NCBI RefSeq assembly: GCF_002155425.1
Contig: NZ_MUYG01000010.1
Span: forward strand, 124,001-188,000
Source: Erythrobacter donghaensis
GTDB taxonomy: Bacteria > Pseudomonadota > Alphaproteobacteria > Sphingomonadales > Sphingomonadaceae
DNA: 64,000 nucleotides
Reading direction: 5' to 3'
Shown here: positions 30,426-39,258 of the stretch, in pieces
Numbering within the stretch: the first letter of the stretch is position 1
Layout: the number at the start of each line of letters is the position of its first letter
The notes under the pieces: model-generated
Told to the model about the DNA's origin: nothing
Databases searched by the model: none
What the model saw: the letters and a program-made list of their open reading frames with translations, nothing else
Translations under genes and position numbers: made by a program

Positions 30426-31337
30426 ATGAGCGCGGCCACGCACACGCCTCCGTCCCCGTCCCGTCAGCGGGCCCGCACCCCGCTGCGCCTGACCATCACC
30501 ACGCTCGCTGTCGGCGGCGCGCTGCTGGCGGGCTGCGCCAAGCCGCCCCCGCCGCCGCCGCCGCCTCCCCCGCCCCCGCCGCCGCCTGCGGTGGTCGAGG
30601 CGGTGCCCTATCGCCCGCTGCCCCCGGGCGGCGCGCATTACGTGATGGACCTGCCGGCGCGCGGGCCCGACGGGCGGCGCATCACCATCAACAGCGACCT
30701 GTCTGACGATCAGCTGATCTGGAATCTGCGCTCGGCCTGGAATGTCGCCGCGCTCAATTGCCTCGCGCCGGAATATGAGCCGATCCTGCAGGGCTATCGC
30801 CAGCTGCTGACCGGGAACGTCAAGACGCTGAAGGCGGTCAACGACCGGATCGAGAAGAGCTATAACCGCCGCTTCTCGGTGCGCCGCGATGCGATCGTGG
30901 CGCGCGATGGCTACACCACGCAGGTCTACAACTTCTTTGCCGAGCCGGGCGCGCGGGCAGGCTTCTGCCGCGCCACGCTCGACATGGCGAACCGCGCGCT
31001 GGCCGCGCCGCCCAAGGACATCCTCGGCTTTGCCCGCGCTAATTTCGACGGGCTGCTGGTGCCGTTCGAGCAGTTTTTCGACGAATACGAGGACTATCAG
31101 CGTGCGGCGGCCGACTGGGACGCTCGCTGGGGCTCGCTCTATGGCGCCTCGCAGCCCGGCTGGGTGGCGGTGCAGCAAGCCCGCGCCGGACAGGCGTCGC
31201 CGGACATGATGCAGCAGACCGTGATCGATCCCGAGACCGGTCTCCCGGTGCCGGTCATTCCGGTGAATGAAGGCGTCACCTCGCAGCCCGTGGTGCAGCC
31301 GCTTGCACCGGGCACGGGAGGCGCGGCCGGCGAGTAG
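30426..31337 (+). CDS. Putative lipoprotein with a 15-proline tract
   Basis: 303 residues from an ATG preceded by AGGAGAGAGAG. Signal peptide with lipobox LLAGC (Cys near residue 37), followed immediately by AK and 15 consecutive prolines. The rest (about 60-270) is a conserved-looking helical domain ([18 protein letters not shown], then [11 protein letters not shown]) and a Pro/Val-rich tail. No enzyme family recognised. The proline tract next to the lipid anchor would act as a stiff spacer from the membrane. It lies upstream of tRNA-Ala. Confidence 0.7.
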   Translation: MSAATHTPPSPSRQRARTPLRLTITTLAVGGALLAGCAKPPPPPPPPPPPPPPPAVVEAVPYRPLPPGGAHYVMDLPARGPDGRRITINSDLSDDQLIWNLRSAWNVAALNCLAPEYEPILQGYRQLLTGNVKTLKAVNDRIEKSYNRRFSVRRDAIVARDGYTTQVYNFFAEPGARAGFCRATLDMANRALAAPPKDILGFARANFDGLLVPFEQFFDEYEDYQRAAADWDARWGSLYGASQPGWVAVQQARAGQASPDMMQQTVIDPETGLPVPVIPVNEGVTSQPVVQPLAPGTGGAAGE

Positions 31338-31444
31338 GCCGGGGCGGGGTTCGGCGGCGCAAAATCGCCGTTGCAAGCCCCGGCGCTTCTCGCTAATGCG
31401 CGCGCTCGCCAGACCCTGAGGGGCGGGCGTGCGAAAACTGGAAC

Positions 31445-31517
<73 letters not shown>

Positions 31518-31520
<3 letters not shown>

Positions 31521-31586
31521 GTTGAACGCAAAGGGCCTTCCCCCCGCGGGGAAGGCCCTTTGCGTTGAACTGGAGTCTTTTGTTTT
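31518..31586 (+). terminator. Strong hairpin and T-rich tract behind tRNA-Ala
   Basis: A 19-bp perfect stem (31525-31543 with 31548-31566, loop CCGC) extends outward to 31518 and 31573 with a single mismatch. CTTTTGTTTT follows from about 31576. It starts on the tRNA CCA end, so it would terminate and perhaps protect the precursor 3' end. Confidence 0.75.
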
Positions 31587-31749
31587 CGCCCTCAGGCGCC
31601 GGGCGCAGCGCATCCGCGCTGCTTGGCTTTCCTCGCATAAGCTCGGACGGCCGGTCGGCCTTGCGGCGCTGCGCGCCGTTACGGAGCTACCAATCTTGCT
31701 TCGCTTTTCACCGCTTGCCGTTAGCCCCGCCTGACGCTATCCGCCTCTC

Positions 31750-31925
31750 CGCGTTTCGGTAACGGGAATGCGGTTCGATTCCGCAGCTGTCCCTGCAACT
31801 GTAAGCGGTGAGTGTGAGATGCGCGCCCTCTGGTGAAGGGGGCAGCCACTGGGGCGGCAACGCTCTGGGAAGGCGAGCATCCCATGCGCTGATCCGTGAG
31901 CCAGGAGACCGACCGGGGCGTGTCG
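31750..31925 (+). ncRNA. Cobalamin riboswitch
   Basis: The conserved elements appear in order: GGTAACGGGAA near the 5' end, a GCAACTGTAAGCGG segment, CCACTGG, GGGAAGG, GATCCGTGAG, and the B12 box GCCAGGAGACCG at 31900-31911. It sits about 125 bases upstream of a BtuB-type receptor. A GGCCG/CGGCC stem (31991-31995 and 32016-32020) between the aptamer and the start codon could be the expression platform. By family, adenosylcobalamin binding lowers expression of the downstream receptor. Confidence 0.93.
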
Positions 31926-32048
31926 CTCTTTGCCCGGCTCAGGGATTGGCCAGGCGCGGAAACAGACTTTCGTTGTGAGCGACATCGCTGGGCCGTGGGG
32001 GATCGAAAACCCTTGCGGCCACCATGTTGCTGATGACGGGAGAAATCC

Positions 32049-33983
32049 GTGAAGAATTTTGCATATTTGGGAAGCGTCGCCGCGGCGGCGCTAGTTTGGG
32101 CTGTGCCTGTGGTGGCGCAGGATGAGGGTGACGAGAACGAAATCCCCCAATTCATTCCAAAGGCGACCTATCCAACGATCCTGGTCAGTGCCAGCCGAGC
32201 GGGTACCACCAACGAGCGTGACTACACCGGTTCAGCTCTCGTCATCACCGCCGAACAACTCGAAAACCGCCAGACCCGCGATATTGCCGATGTGCTGCGC
32301 GATGTCCCCGGCGTCGCCATCGCAGGCGTCGCAGGCCAGACTCAGATCCGCCTGCGTGGCTCGGAAGCCAACCACGTGCTGGTGCTGGTCGACGGGATCG
32401 AAGTCTCCGACCCCTTCGCGGGCGAGTTCGATATCGGCACGCTTCAGGCCGAACCCGGCGCGCGGATTGAAGTGCTGCGGGGCCCCCAATCGGCGCTCTA
32501 CGGGCCGGACGCGATCGGGGGCGTGGTCGCTTATCAATCCGCCAGCGGGGGCGAAGTGCCGGGCTTTGCGGCGCGCCTCGAAGGGGGCACGCAGGGCACC
32601 GTCAACGGCGCGGCACGCTACGGCGCCAGCGGCAACGACTGGGACGCGGCGCTCTCCGCTGTGGTGGTCAGCACCGATGGCCAGCCCAACGCGCGGGGCG
32701 GCACCCGCGACATCGGCCGCGACAGCTACACCCTTGCGGGCAAGGGCAGCGTTGACTTGGCAGACAACCTCACCCTGCGCGCTGTTGCCCGCTTCATCCG
32801 CACCGAGGGGAAGACCAACGACAGCGACTTCGATCGCCTCAGCCCCACCTTCGGCTTCATCATCGACAGCCCTGGCGTGACCTTCACCAACGAGGCGCTC
32901 TACGCCCTCGTCGGGGCAAAGCTCGACACGCTGGACGGGCGCTGGACCCACGACCTTTCGGCACAGGTCGCCGAAGTCGACCGCGAGACTGACAGCCCCT
33001 TCGGCCTCACCTCGGCCAGCGAGGGCGACCGCTTCAAGGCCTCCTACGTCTCGGCGCTGCGGCTTGACGATCACAACCTCACCTTCGCCGCCGATTACGA
33101 GGTCGAGGGCTTCCGCAACGCCACCCCCGGCGGCTTCGTGTTCGACGAGCGGCGCGAGATCGAGCAGGTCGGGCTCGTCGGCGAATATCGCTACAGCGGT
33201 GAAGCCTTCGACCTGACGGCAGCGCTGCGCCACGACATCAATGATCTGTTCCGCGATGCCACCACTTTCCGCGTCGGCGCGGGCTACCGGATCACCGACA
33301 CCACCCGCCTGCGCGCGGCGGGCGGGAGCGGCGTCAAGAACCCCGGCTTCTTCGAACTCTACGGCTTTGTCGACGGACGCTTCATCGGCAATGCCGCGCT
33401 GCGCCCGGAGAAGTCGACCGGGTGGGAAGTGGGGATCGACCAGCAGCTCGGCGACAGTGCCAGCGTGGCGGTGACCTATTTCGACAGTGAGCTGGAGGGC
33501 GAAATCTTCACCACCTTCCCGCCGCCGAACTTCATCGCCACCCCGGGCAACCGCACCACCACAAGCCGCCAGCGCGGGGTCGAGGTGTCGCTGAGCGCGC
33601 AGCTGGCCGAGCAATGGAGCCTCGATGCGGCCTATTCCTACCTTGATGCCGAGGAAAACGGCGTGGAGGAGGTCCGCCGCCCGGAACACATCGCCAGCGC
33701 GGCGCTGACATGGACTGCGCCTGGGGATGCGGCTTCGGCGACGCTGGTGGTGCGGCACAATGGAGCGACGCCGGACGTGGCCTTCACCGACCCGAGCTTT
33801 GTGCCGGTGCGCGTGCAGCTTGACGATTACACTCTCGTCAACCTCAACGCGCGGGTGAAGCTGACCGACCGGCTCGGGGCCTTTGCCCGCGTCGAGAACC
33901 TGCTGGACGACCGCTACGAGCAGGTGTTCAGCTTTGTCTCGCCGGGACGCTCCGCGGTGGTGGGCGTGGACGCGCGATTCTGA
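32049..33983 (+). CDS. btuB: TonB-dependent vitamin B12 receptor (BtuB type)
   Basis: 644 residues from a GTG start with GGGAGA (32038-32043) upstream. Signal peptide to about residue 23 (VVAQ). A TonB box-like ILVSASR at about 44-50, then the plug domain ([46 protein letters not shown]). The 22-strand barrel ends in a terminal Phe. Vitamin B12 is inferred from the upstream cobalamin riboswitch and the BtuB-like length; ligand choice is not visible in the protein itself. Outer membrane. Confidence 0.88.
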   Translation: MKNFAYLGSVAAAALVWAVPVVAQDEGDENEIPQFIPKATYPTILVSASRAGTTNERDYTGSALVITAEQLENRQTRDIADVLRDVPGVAIAGVAGQTQIRLRGSEANHVLVLVDGIEVSDPFAGEFDIGTLQAEPGARIEVLRGPQSALYGPDAIGGVVAYQSASGGEVPGFAARLEGGTQGTVNGAARYGASGNDWDAALSAVVVSTDGQPNARGGTRDIGRDSYTLAGKGSVDLADNLTLRAVARFIRTEGKTNDSDFDRLSPTFGFIIDSPGVTFTNEALYALVGAKLDTLDGRWTHDLSAQVAEVDRETDSPFGLTSASEGDRFKASYVSALRLDDHNLTFAADYEVEGFRNATPGGFVFDERREIEQVGLVGEYRYSGEAFDLTAALRHDINDLFRDATTFRVGAGYRITDTTRLRAAGGSGVKNPGFFELYGFVDGRFIGNAALRPEKSTGWEVGIDQQLGDSASVAVTYFDSELEGEIFTTFPPPNFIATPGNRTTTSRQRGVEVSLSAQLAEQWSLDAAYSYLDAEENGVEEVRRPEHIASAALTWTAPGDAASATLVVRHNGATPDVAFTDPSFVPVRVQLDDYTLVNLNARVKLTDRLGAFARVENLLDDRYEQVFSFVSPGRSAVVGVDARF

Positions 33984-33991
33984 CCCGAAGT

Positions 33992-34061
33992 GTGAGCCCC
34001 CGCGCAGGCGGGGGCCTCATGCCGCACATCGCCCGAGATCCCCGCCTGCGCGGGGGCTCAC
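33992..34061. repeat. 22-bp perfect inverted repeat with nested palindromes
   Basis: Arms at 33992-34013 and 34040-34061 are exact reverse complements, separated by 26 bases. Each arm also contains CCCCCGC...GCGGGGG and can fold by itself, as in REP-type elements. It lies between the btuB stop and obgE, and may end the btuB transcript, although no T-tract follows. Confidence 0.7.
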
Positions 34062-34114
34062 CTCCATTTGCCATTCCCCTCGCAATTGCAGCAAAAATTG
34101 CCTATGCGCCCGCC

Positions 34115-35191
34115 ATGCATTTTCTCGACCAGGCCAAGATCTATGTGAAGTCCGGCGGAGGTGGCCCCGGGGCCGTCTCTTTCCGCCGTGAAAAGTACGT
34201 CGAATATGGCGGCCCCGATGGCGGCAATGGCGGGCGCGGCGGCGACATCGTGTTCGAAGCCGTCGCCGGTCTCAACACGCTGATCGACTTCCGCTATTCC
34301 CAGCACTTCAAGGCCCCGCGCGGCGGGCACGGCATGGGCAAGGACCGCACCGGGGCGAGCGCCAGTCCGCTCGTCATCAAGGTGCCGGTGGGCACGCAGA
34401 TCCTGTCCGAAGACAAGGAAGATGTGCTCGCCGACTTCACCGAGATCGGCCAGCGCGTCGTTTTCCTCGAAGGCGGAATGGGGGGGCGCGGCAATGCCTC
34501 CTACAAGACCTCTACCAACCGCGCCCCGCGCCAGCACCAGCCGGGCATTCCGGGAGAGGAAATGTGGGTGTGGCTGCGGCTGAAGCTGCTGGCGGATGTG
34601 GGCTTGGTCGGCCTGCCCAATGCGGGCAAATCGACCTTCATCAACGCCGTCAGCAATGCGCAGGCCAAGGTGGGCGACTATGCCTTCACCACGCTGGTGC
34701 CCAAGCTCGGTGTGGTGCGCCACAAGGGCCGCGAATTCGTGCTCGCCGACATTCCCGGCCTGATCGAGGGTGCAGCAGAGGGCGTCGGGATCGGCGACCG
34801 GTTTCTGGGGCACATCGAACGCTGCCGGGTGCTGATCCACCTGATCGACATCACCGGCACCGAGGACGCCGACCCGGTCGAGGCGATGCGCGTCGTCGAG
34901 GAAGAGCTCGCCGCGTACGGCGACAAGGAACACACGCGCCTCGATGAAAAGCCCCGGCTGGTGGTGCTCAACAAGCTCGATCTGGCCGACGCCGAACTGG
35001 TAGAGGGCTTCCGCGCGGAGTTGCTGGCGGCGGGCGCTGAGCAGGTCTTCGCGGTCTCCGGCGCGACCGGCGCAGGCATACCTGAACTGCTCGACGCGGT
35101 GCTCGGCTATCTGCCCGCCTCCACCTCGACCGAGACCAAGGCGGCCGAGGTCGAGGACGCGGACGATGCCGACGCCTGGTCGCCGCTGTAG
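34115..35191 (+). CDS. obgE: GTPase ObgE/CgtA
   Basis: 358 residues from the ATG that begins MHFLDQAKI; an upstream in-frame extension runs through the inverted repeat and is not protein-like. Glycine-rich Obg fold at 1-159 ([12 protein letters not shown]). GTPase domain with G1 GLPNAGKST at 166-174, DIPGLIEGA (G3) and NKLD (G4). Acidic C-terminal tail (about 335-358). It is a ribosome-associated GTPase needed for 50S assembly and growth control. Often near proB in alphaproteobacteria, as here. Confidence 0.95.
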   Translation: MHFLDQAKIYVKSGGGGPGAVSFRREKYVEYGGPDGGNGGRGGDIVFEAVAGLNTLIDFRYSQHFKAPRGGHGMGKDRTGASASPLVIKVPVGTQILSEDKEDVLADFTEIGQRVVFLEGGMGGRGNASYKTSTNRAPRQHQPGIPGEEMWVWLRLKLLADVGLVGLPNAGKSTFINAVSNAQAKVGDYAFTTLVPKLGVVRHKGREFVLADIPGLIEGAAEGVGIGDRFLGHIERCRVLIHLIDITGTEDADPVEAMRVVEEELAAYGDKEHTRLDEKPRLVVLNKLDLADAELVEGFRAELLAAGAEQVFAVSGATGAGIPELLDAVLGYLPASTSTETKAAEVEDADDADAWSPL

Positions 35192-35252
35192 GCCCGCGTC
35201 CCGCCGACACCGCCTCTCCATCTGAACAACGCAAGAGAAAGCGAGGGAATTC

Positions 35253-36386
35253 ATGAAAATCGAGTCCCTGCTCGACTTCCGCGACATCACGAAATGCCCG
35301 CGTCTGGTGATCAAGCTGGGCTCGGCCCTGCTGGTCCATCCCGACGGGGAACTGCGTTACGAATGGCTGCGCACCGTCGCCGCCGAAATCGCCGGTGCGC
35401 GCGAGCGTGGGCAGGAAATCATCGTCGTGTGTTCGGGCGCGGTTGCCGTCGGCGCGGCGAAGCTCGGATTGCCGGGCGGAGGGCGCGAAACGCTCGCCCA
35501 TGCGCAGGCGGCGGCCTCGGTCGGACAGGTTGTGCTGATCGCCACCTGGGCGCAGCTCTTGGCCGAATACGGGCTGGTCGCGGGGCAGATGCTGCTGACG
35601 CTCGATGATCTGGAAGGCCGGCGGCGCTATCTCAACGCTTCGGAAACCCTGCGCGAATTGCTTGAGCGCGGGGCGGTGCCGATCATCAACGAGAACGACT
35701 CCATCGCCACCTCGGAAATCCGCTTTGGCGACAATGATCGCCTCGCCGCGCGCGTGGCGCAGGCGGCGGCGGCCAATGGCGTGCTGCTGCTGACCGATGT
35801 CGAAGGGCTGTATGACCGCGACCCCTCGCACCCCGATGCCGAAATCCTGCCCGAAGTGCGCGGCGTGACCGACGAAATCCACCAGATGGCAAGCGGCAAG
35901 TCCTCCTCGGGCAAGGGTTCGGGTGGGATGACTTCCAAGCTGCTGGCCGCTGAGATCGCCGAACGCGCCGGGATTGCGCTGGCGATCATCAAGGGCACCG
36001 ACGATCTGCCGATTGCCTGCGCGATGGCGACCGGGCTCGGCACGCTGTTCCTGCCGACCCGCGATGACAATGCCCGCAAGAGCTGGATCGGCGGGCGGCT
36101 GCGCTTCAATGGCGGGATCAAGGTGGACGCGGGCTGCGTGTCGGCCCTCGCGCGCGGAAAAAGCCTGCTCGCAGCCGGGATTACCGGGGTTTATGGCGAT
36201 TTCGAGCGCGGCGACGTGATCAAGGTCGAAGGGCCCGATGGCCGCCTGATCGCCAAGGGCATGGTCGAATATGATTGGGACGAGTGCGACGCCATCAAAG
36301 GGCTGCGCAGCGAGGAAGTGGCCGACCGGCTCGGGTACCTGCCGCGCTCCTGCGTGATCCACCGCGATCACATGGTCCTGCTGTGA
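35253..36386 (+). CDS. proB: Glutamate 5-kinase
   Basis: 377 residues: amino-acid kinase domain (VIKLGSALL near residue 19; SGAVAVG; NENDSIAT) followed by a C-terminal PUA domain (about 285-370, VDAGCVSAL to KGMVEYD). It catalyses the first committed step of proline synthesis. GAGGGAA lies 5-6 bases before the ATG. The stop is 10 bases before the epimerase gene. Confidence 0.95.
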   Translation: MKIESLLDFRDITKCPRLVIKLGSALLVHPDGELRYEWLRTVAAEIAGARERGQEIIVVCSGAVAVGAAKLGLPGGGRETLAHAQAAASVGQVVLIATWAQLLAEYGLVAGQMLLTLDDLEGRRRYLNASETLRELLERGAVPIINENDSIATSEIRFGDNDRLAARVAQAAAANGVLLLTDVEGLYDRDPSHPDAEILPEVRGVTDEIHQMASGKSSSGKGSGGMTSKLLAAEIAERAGIALAIIKGTDDLPIACAMATGLGTLFLPTRDDNARKSWIGGRLRFNGGIKVDAGCVSALARGKSLLAAGITGVYGDFERGDVIKVEGPDGRLIAKGMVEYDWDECDAIKGLRSEEVADRLGYLPRSCVIHRDHMVLL

Positions 36387-36396
36387 GCCTGCGCCG

Positions 36397-37314
36397 ATGA
36401 GCGTCTTGGCGATCACCGGTGCGACCGGCTTTGTCGGTAGCGCGGTGCTGGCTGAGGCCTTGGCGCAGGGCCATCAGGTGCGCGCGCTCACCCGCCGCGA
36501 TCAGCCGGCGCGCGCGGGGCTCGAGTGGGTGCGCGGCGATCTGGCTGACGCGGATGCGCTCGCCGCGCTGGTCGCGGGCGCGGATGCAGTGGTGCATGTC
36601 GCGGGCCTGACCAACACGCCCGATCCGGCGGAGTTCGAAGTCGCCAATGTCACCGGCACCGCCAATGTGATCGCGGCGATGCGGGGCGCGGGCGTCACAC
36701 GGCTGGTGTTCGTCTCCTCGCTCGCCGCGCGCGAGCCCAAGCTGTCGGCCTATGGCGCGTCAAAGGCGCGGGCCGAGACGCTGGTGGAAGCGAGCGGGCT
36801 GGACTGGACGACGGTGCGCCCGCCTGCGGTCTATGGCCCGCGCGATATCGACATGCTCGATCTGTTCCGCGCCGCCAAGTGGGGCGTTGTGCCGCTGCCG
36901 CCGGGGGGCGCCACCTCGATCATCCATGCCGATGATCTGGCCGCGCTGCTGGTGACGCTGGCGGCACGCAACGCCGCGCCGACGAAGAAGAAGATCTACG
37001 AGCCCGACGATGGGCGCGAGGGCGGTTGGAGTCACAAGGAGCTCGCCCAGGCGATCGGCCGAGCGATGGGCAAGACGAGCGTTTTCGCCCCGCATCTGCC
37101 CCGCGCGGTGCTGGATATCGCCGCCGCCGCCGACCGGCTGGCGCGCGGCGACCGCGCCAAGCTCACCCCCGACCGGGTGGGTTATATGGCGCACCCCAAC
37201 TGGGTCGCGCGCTTCGATCGCAAGCCTCCGCCGGGCCTGTGGCAGCCGAAGATCGCGGGCGACGAGGGGCTGAGGGCGACGGCGGAGTGGTACAAGCGCG
37301 AGGGGTGGCTCTGA
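36397..37314 (+). CDS. NAD(P)-dependent epimerase/extended SDR
   Basis: 305 residues. N-terminal ITGATGFVGSAV (about 6-17) is the nucleotide loop. YGASK with the Tyr/Lys pair (near 120-124) and RPPAVYGPRD are typical of the extended SDR/epimerase group (NDUFA9-like subgroup). The substrate is unknown; the family includes sugar epimerases and assembly factors of complex I. Cotranscribed with proB by spacing (10 bases). Confidence 0.8.
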   Translation: MSVLAITGATGFVGSAVLAEALAQGHQVRALTRRDQPARAGLEWVRGDLADADALAALVAGADAVVHVAGLTNTPDPAEFEVANVTGTANVIAAMRGAGVTRLVFVSSLAAREPKLSAYGASKARAETLVEASGLDWTTVRPPAVYGPRDIDMLDLFRAAKWGVVPLPPGGATSIIHADDLAALLVTLAARNAAPTKKKIYEPDDGREGGWSHKELAQAIGRAMGKTSVFAPHLPRAVLDIAAAADRLARGDRAKLTPDRVGYMAHPNWVARFDRKPPPGLWQPKIAGDEGLRATAEWYKREGWL

Positions 37315-37399
37315 AACCGCCCCGCGTGTGTGAGGAATGTCGCTGATTTTTTCGGCGAATCGGTTAGTCTCGCGCCCGTCAGGTTAGGGGAGGGGGCCG

Positions 37400-38020
37400 A
37401 TGGCGGCGCTGAATCAGGAATATTTCGACCGGCCGGAAGTGCTGCGGATGGCGCAGGGGCAAAGCGCGGTGCCCTCCGGCACGCCCGGACCCGGCGACAT
37501 TCTCGGCCCCGACGGGCAGATCATGGTGCCCGCCAGCAACGGCGGAATCCAAAATCCCAAGGAAGTGCTGATCCCGCCCGGCACCACGCTGATCCGCTTC
37601 GCCAATGCGCCCTTTGTGCACCATGCCGCTGCCGGTGCGTGGTGGCTCGACTTTCCCAACTACAAGATTGTCGAGGGATATGCTGACGATACGGGCAAGC
37701 CCGTGCAGGCGGCGATGCGCGAATTGTGCGCCGTGCCGGTGGAATGGAGCGGCATGACCCTGCTGATTCAGGCCGTCACACGCTCCCCGCTCGTCGCCTA
37801 CACCGGGCCCGGTAAGCTTGCGGTGGCACAGAACAAGGTGAGCGCGGTCAAGACCATCGATCCGCTGCGCTACAGCCGCCAGCAGGTGATGCAGCTTTAC
37901 ATCCCCGGGCTGCAATCGCCCGACCTGCTGAAGCAGGCGATGATCGTGCGCGGTTACACCATGGTTGCGCCCGAGGTGTCGGTGAAGGGCTACAACCCCG
38001 CCTTGTCGATCCGGCGTTGA
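37400..38020 (+). CDS. Hypothetical protein
   Basis: 206 residues, no signal peptide and no transmembrane segment. A GGGAGGGGG run before the ATG at 37400 supports the start. No family recognised; the composition is soluble, with several Pro-Gly turns (GTPGPGD) and a Trp/His/Tyr-rich central part (FVHHAAAGAWW). It ends 10 bases before the stop of the convergent cysH gene. Confidence 0.6.
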   Translation: MAALNQEYFDRPEVLRMAQGQSAVPSGTPGPGDILGPDGQIMVPASNGGIQNPKEVLIPPGTTLIRFANAPFVHHAAAGAWWLDFPNYKIVEGYADDTGKPVQAAMRELCAVPVEWSGMTLLIQAVTRSPLVAYTGPGKLAVAQNKVSAVKTIDPLRYSRQQVMQLYIPGLQSPDLLKQAMIVRGYTMVAPEVSVKGYNPALSIRR

Positions 38021-38030
38021 GCCTGCGGGA

Positions 38031-38807
38031 TCAGAGGAACGGCTCCTCGCCCGGCTTGTGGATGCCGCATTCGGTCTTGTCCCAGCCCTTCCAGCGGCCC
38101 GAACGCGGATCTTCGCCCGGCGCGACCTGCGAGGTGCAGGGGGAGCAGCCGATCGAGGGGTAGCCCTGCGCGATCAGCGGGTGGCGCGGCAGATCGTGCT
38201 GGATGAAGTAACCTTCGATCCGGCCCGCATCCCAATCGATGAGCGGGTTGATCTTGAGCCGGCCCTGCGCGTCCGAGGTGTCCACCTCGAAACGCGGCAG
38301 ATTGGCGCGGGTCGCGGCCTGAAATGCCTTTCTGCCGGTGAAGCTCGCGTCGTAGTTGGCGAGCGCCTTTTCGAGCGGCTTGACCTTGCGGATCTCGCAG
38401 CAGCCGTCGGGATCATAGGACCATCTGAGGCCGGTCTCGTCGCGCTTGGCGAGTTCCTCCGCGTCGGGTGTCAGCACCACCAGATTGAGGCCGAGCCGTT
38501 CGGTCAGAAGGTCGCGATAGGCCAGCGTTTCGGCGAAATGTTTGCCCGTATCGAGGAACAGCACCGGCACGCTCGGATCGACCGAGGCGACCAGATGCAG
38601 CAGCACGGCGCTTTCCGCACCGAAGCTGGAGACCACGGCAAGATCGCCTGCCAGCCCGTCACGGATCACGGCTTCCAGCATCTCGGGCGTCGAGCTGCCG
38701 CGGAACATGCGGTTGAGCCGCACCGCGTCATGTTCGGTAAAGCGCGGCGCGAGGTCGAGTGTATCGCGGGTGCGCGGTTTGCCGCTGAGGCCGAGTTCAG
38801 GCTTCAT
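38031..38807 (-). CDS. cysH: Assimilatory adenylyl-sulfate (APS) reductase-type protein CysH
   Basis: 258 residues. The paired cysteines C136-C137 and C221-x2-C224 are the 4Fe-4S ligands of APS reductases; classical PAPS reductases (E. coli) lack them. The catalytic Cys is C247 in ECGIH. The reaction reduces APS (or PAPS) to sulfite with thioredoxin. I start at the ATG at 38807, which overlaps DUF934 by 11 bases; an ATG at 38858 is also open. Last gene of the minus-strand sulfite/siroheme operon. Confidence 0.92.
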   Translation of the reverse strand: MKPELGLSGKPRTRDTLDLAPRFTEHDAVRLNRMFRGSSTPEMLEAVIRDGLAGDLAVVSSFGAESAVLLHLVASVDPSVPVLFLDTGKHFAETLAYRDLLTERLGLNLVVLTPDAEELAKRDETGLRWSYDPDGCCEIRKVKPLEKALANYDASFTGRKAFQAATRANLPRFEVDTSDAQGRLKINPLIDWDAGRIEGYFIQHDLPRHPLIAQGYPSIGCSPCTSQVAPGEDPRSGRWKGWDKTECGIHKPGEEPFL

Positions 38808-39258
38808 GGCGCTTGTCCGCAATGATGCGCCGCGTATCGGCGGCACGTTGATAGACATTCTCCCACGTCGCGAAGGCGCGCATCGCGTCTTCCTTGTCGA
38901 GGCGCTTGTCGGGGGCGAAGCTGTCGAAGCCGCAGCGGCGCATGTGGCTCAATTGGTCGATCAGCACATCGCCCACCGCGCGCAATTCGCCAGTATAGCC
39001 CGCTTCGCGCAGGATCCGCGCTGCCGAATAGCCGCGCCCGTCGCCGAAGACGGGGAAGTTCACTTCGACCAGCGCCAGCCGGTCGAGGAAGGGGAGCAGC
39101 AGGCGCGCATCGTCGCCCGGCTCGATGCGGACGGCGGTGGCGTTGGTCTGATCGCAGCAGGCATCGACGGTGACCGTGCCGTGATCGACCGGCTCGTCGT
39201 CGCGGAAGCGGAACTGTACCTCGTCGGGGGAGGTGCCGAGATCGCGGGCATTACCCAT
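38797..39258 (-). CDS. DUF934 domain-containing protein
   Basis: 153 residues matching the DUF934 family, which is regularly found between the sulfite reductase gene and cysH in proteobacteria. Recognisable bits are RGYSAARILRE and GDVLIDQLSHMRRCGFDSF. It is thought to help sulfite reduction, but its reaction is not established. It overlaps cysI by 8 bases and cysH by 11, so translation is coupled. Confidence 0.85.
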   Translation of the reverse strand: MGNARDLGTSPDEVQFRFRDDEPVDHGTVTVDACCDQTNATAVRIEPGDDARLLLPFLDRLALVEVNFPVFGDGRGYSAARILREAGYTGELRAVGDVLIDQLSHMRRCGFDSFAPDKRLDKEDAMRAFATWENVYQRAADTRRIIADKRHEA

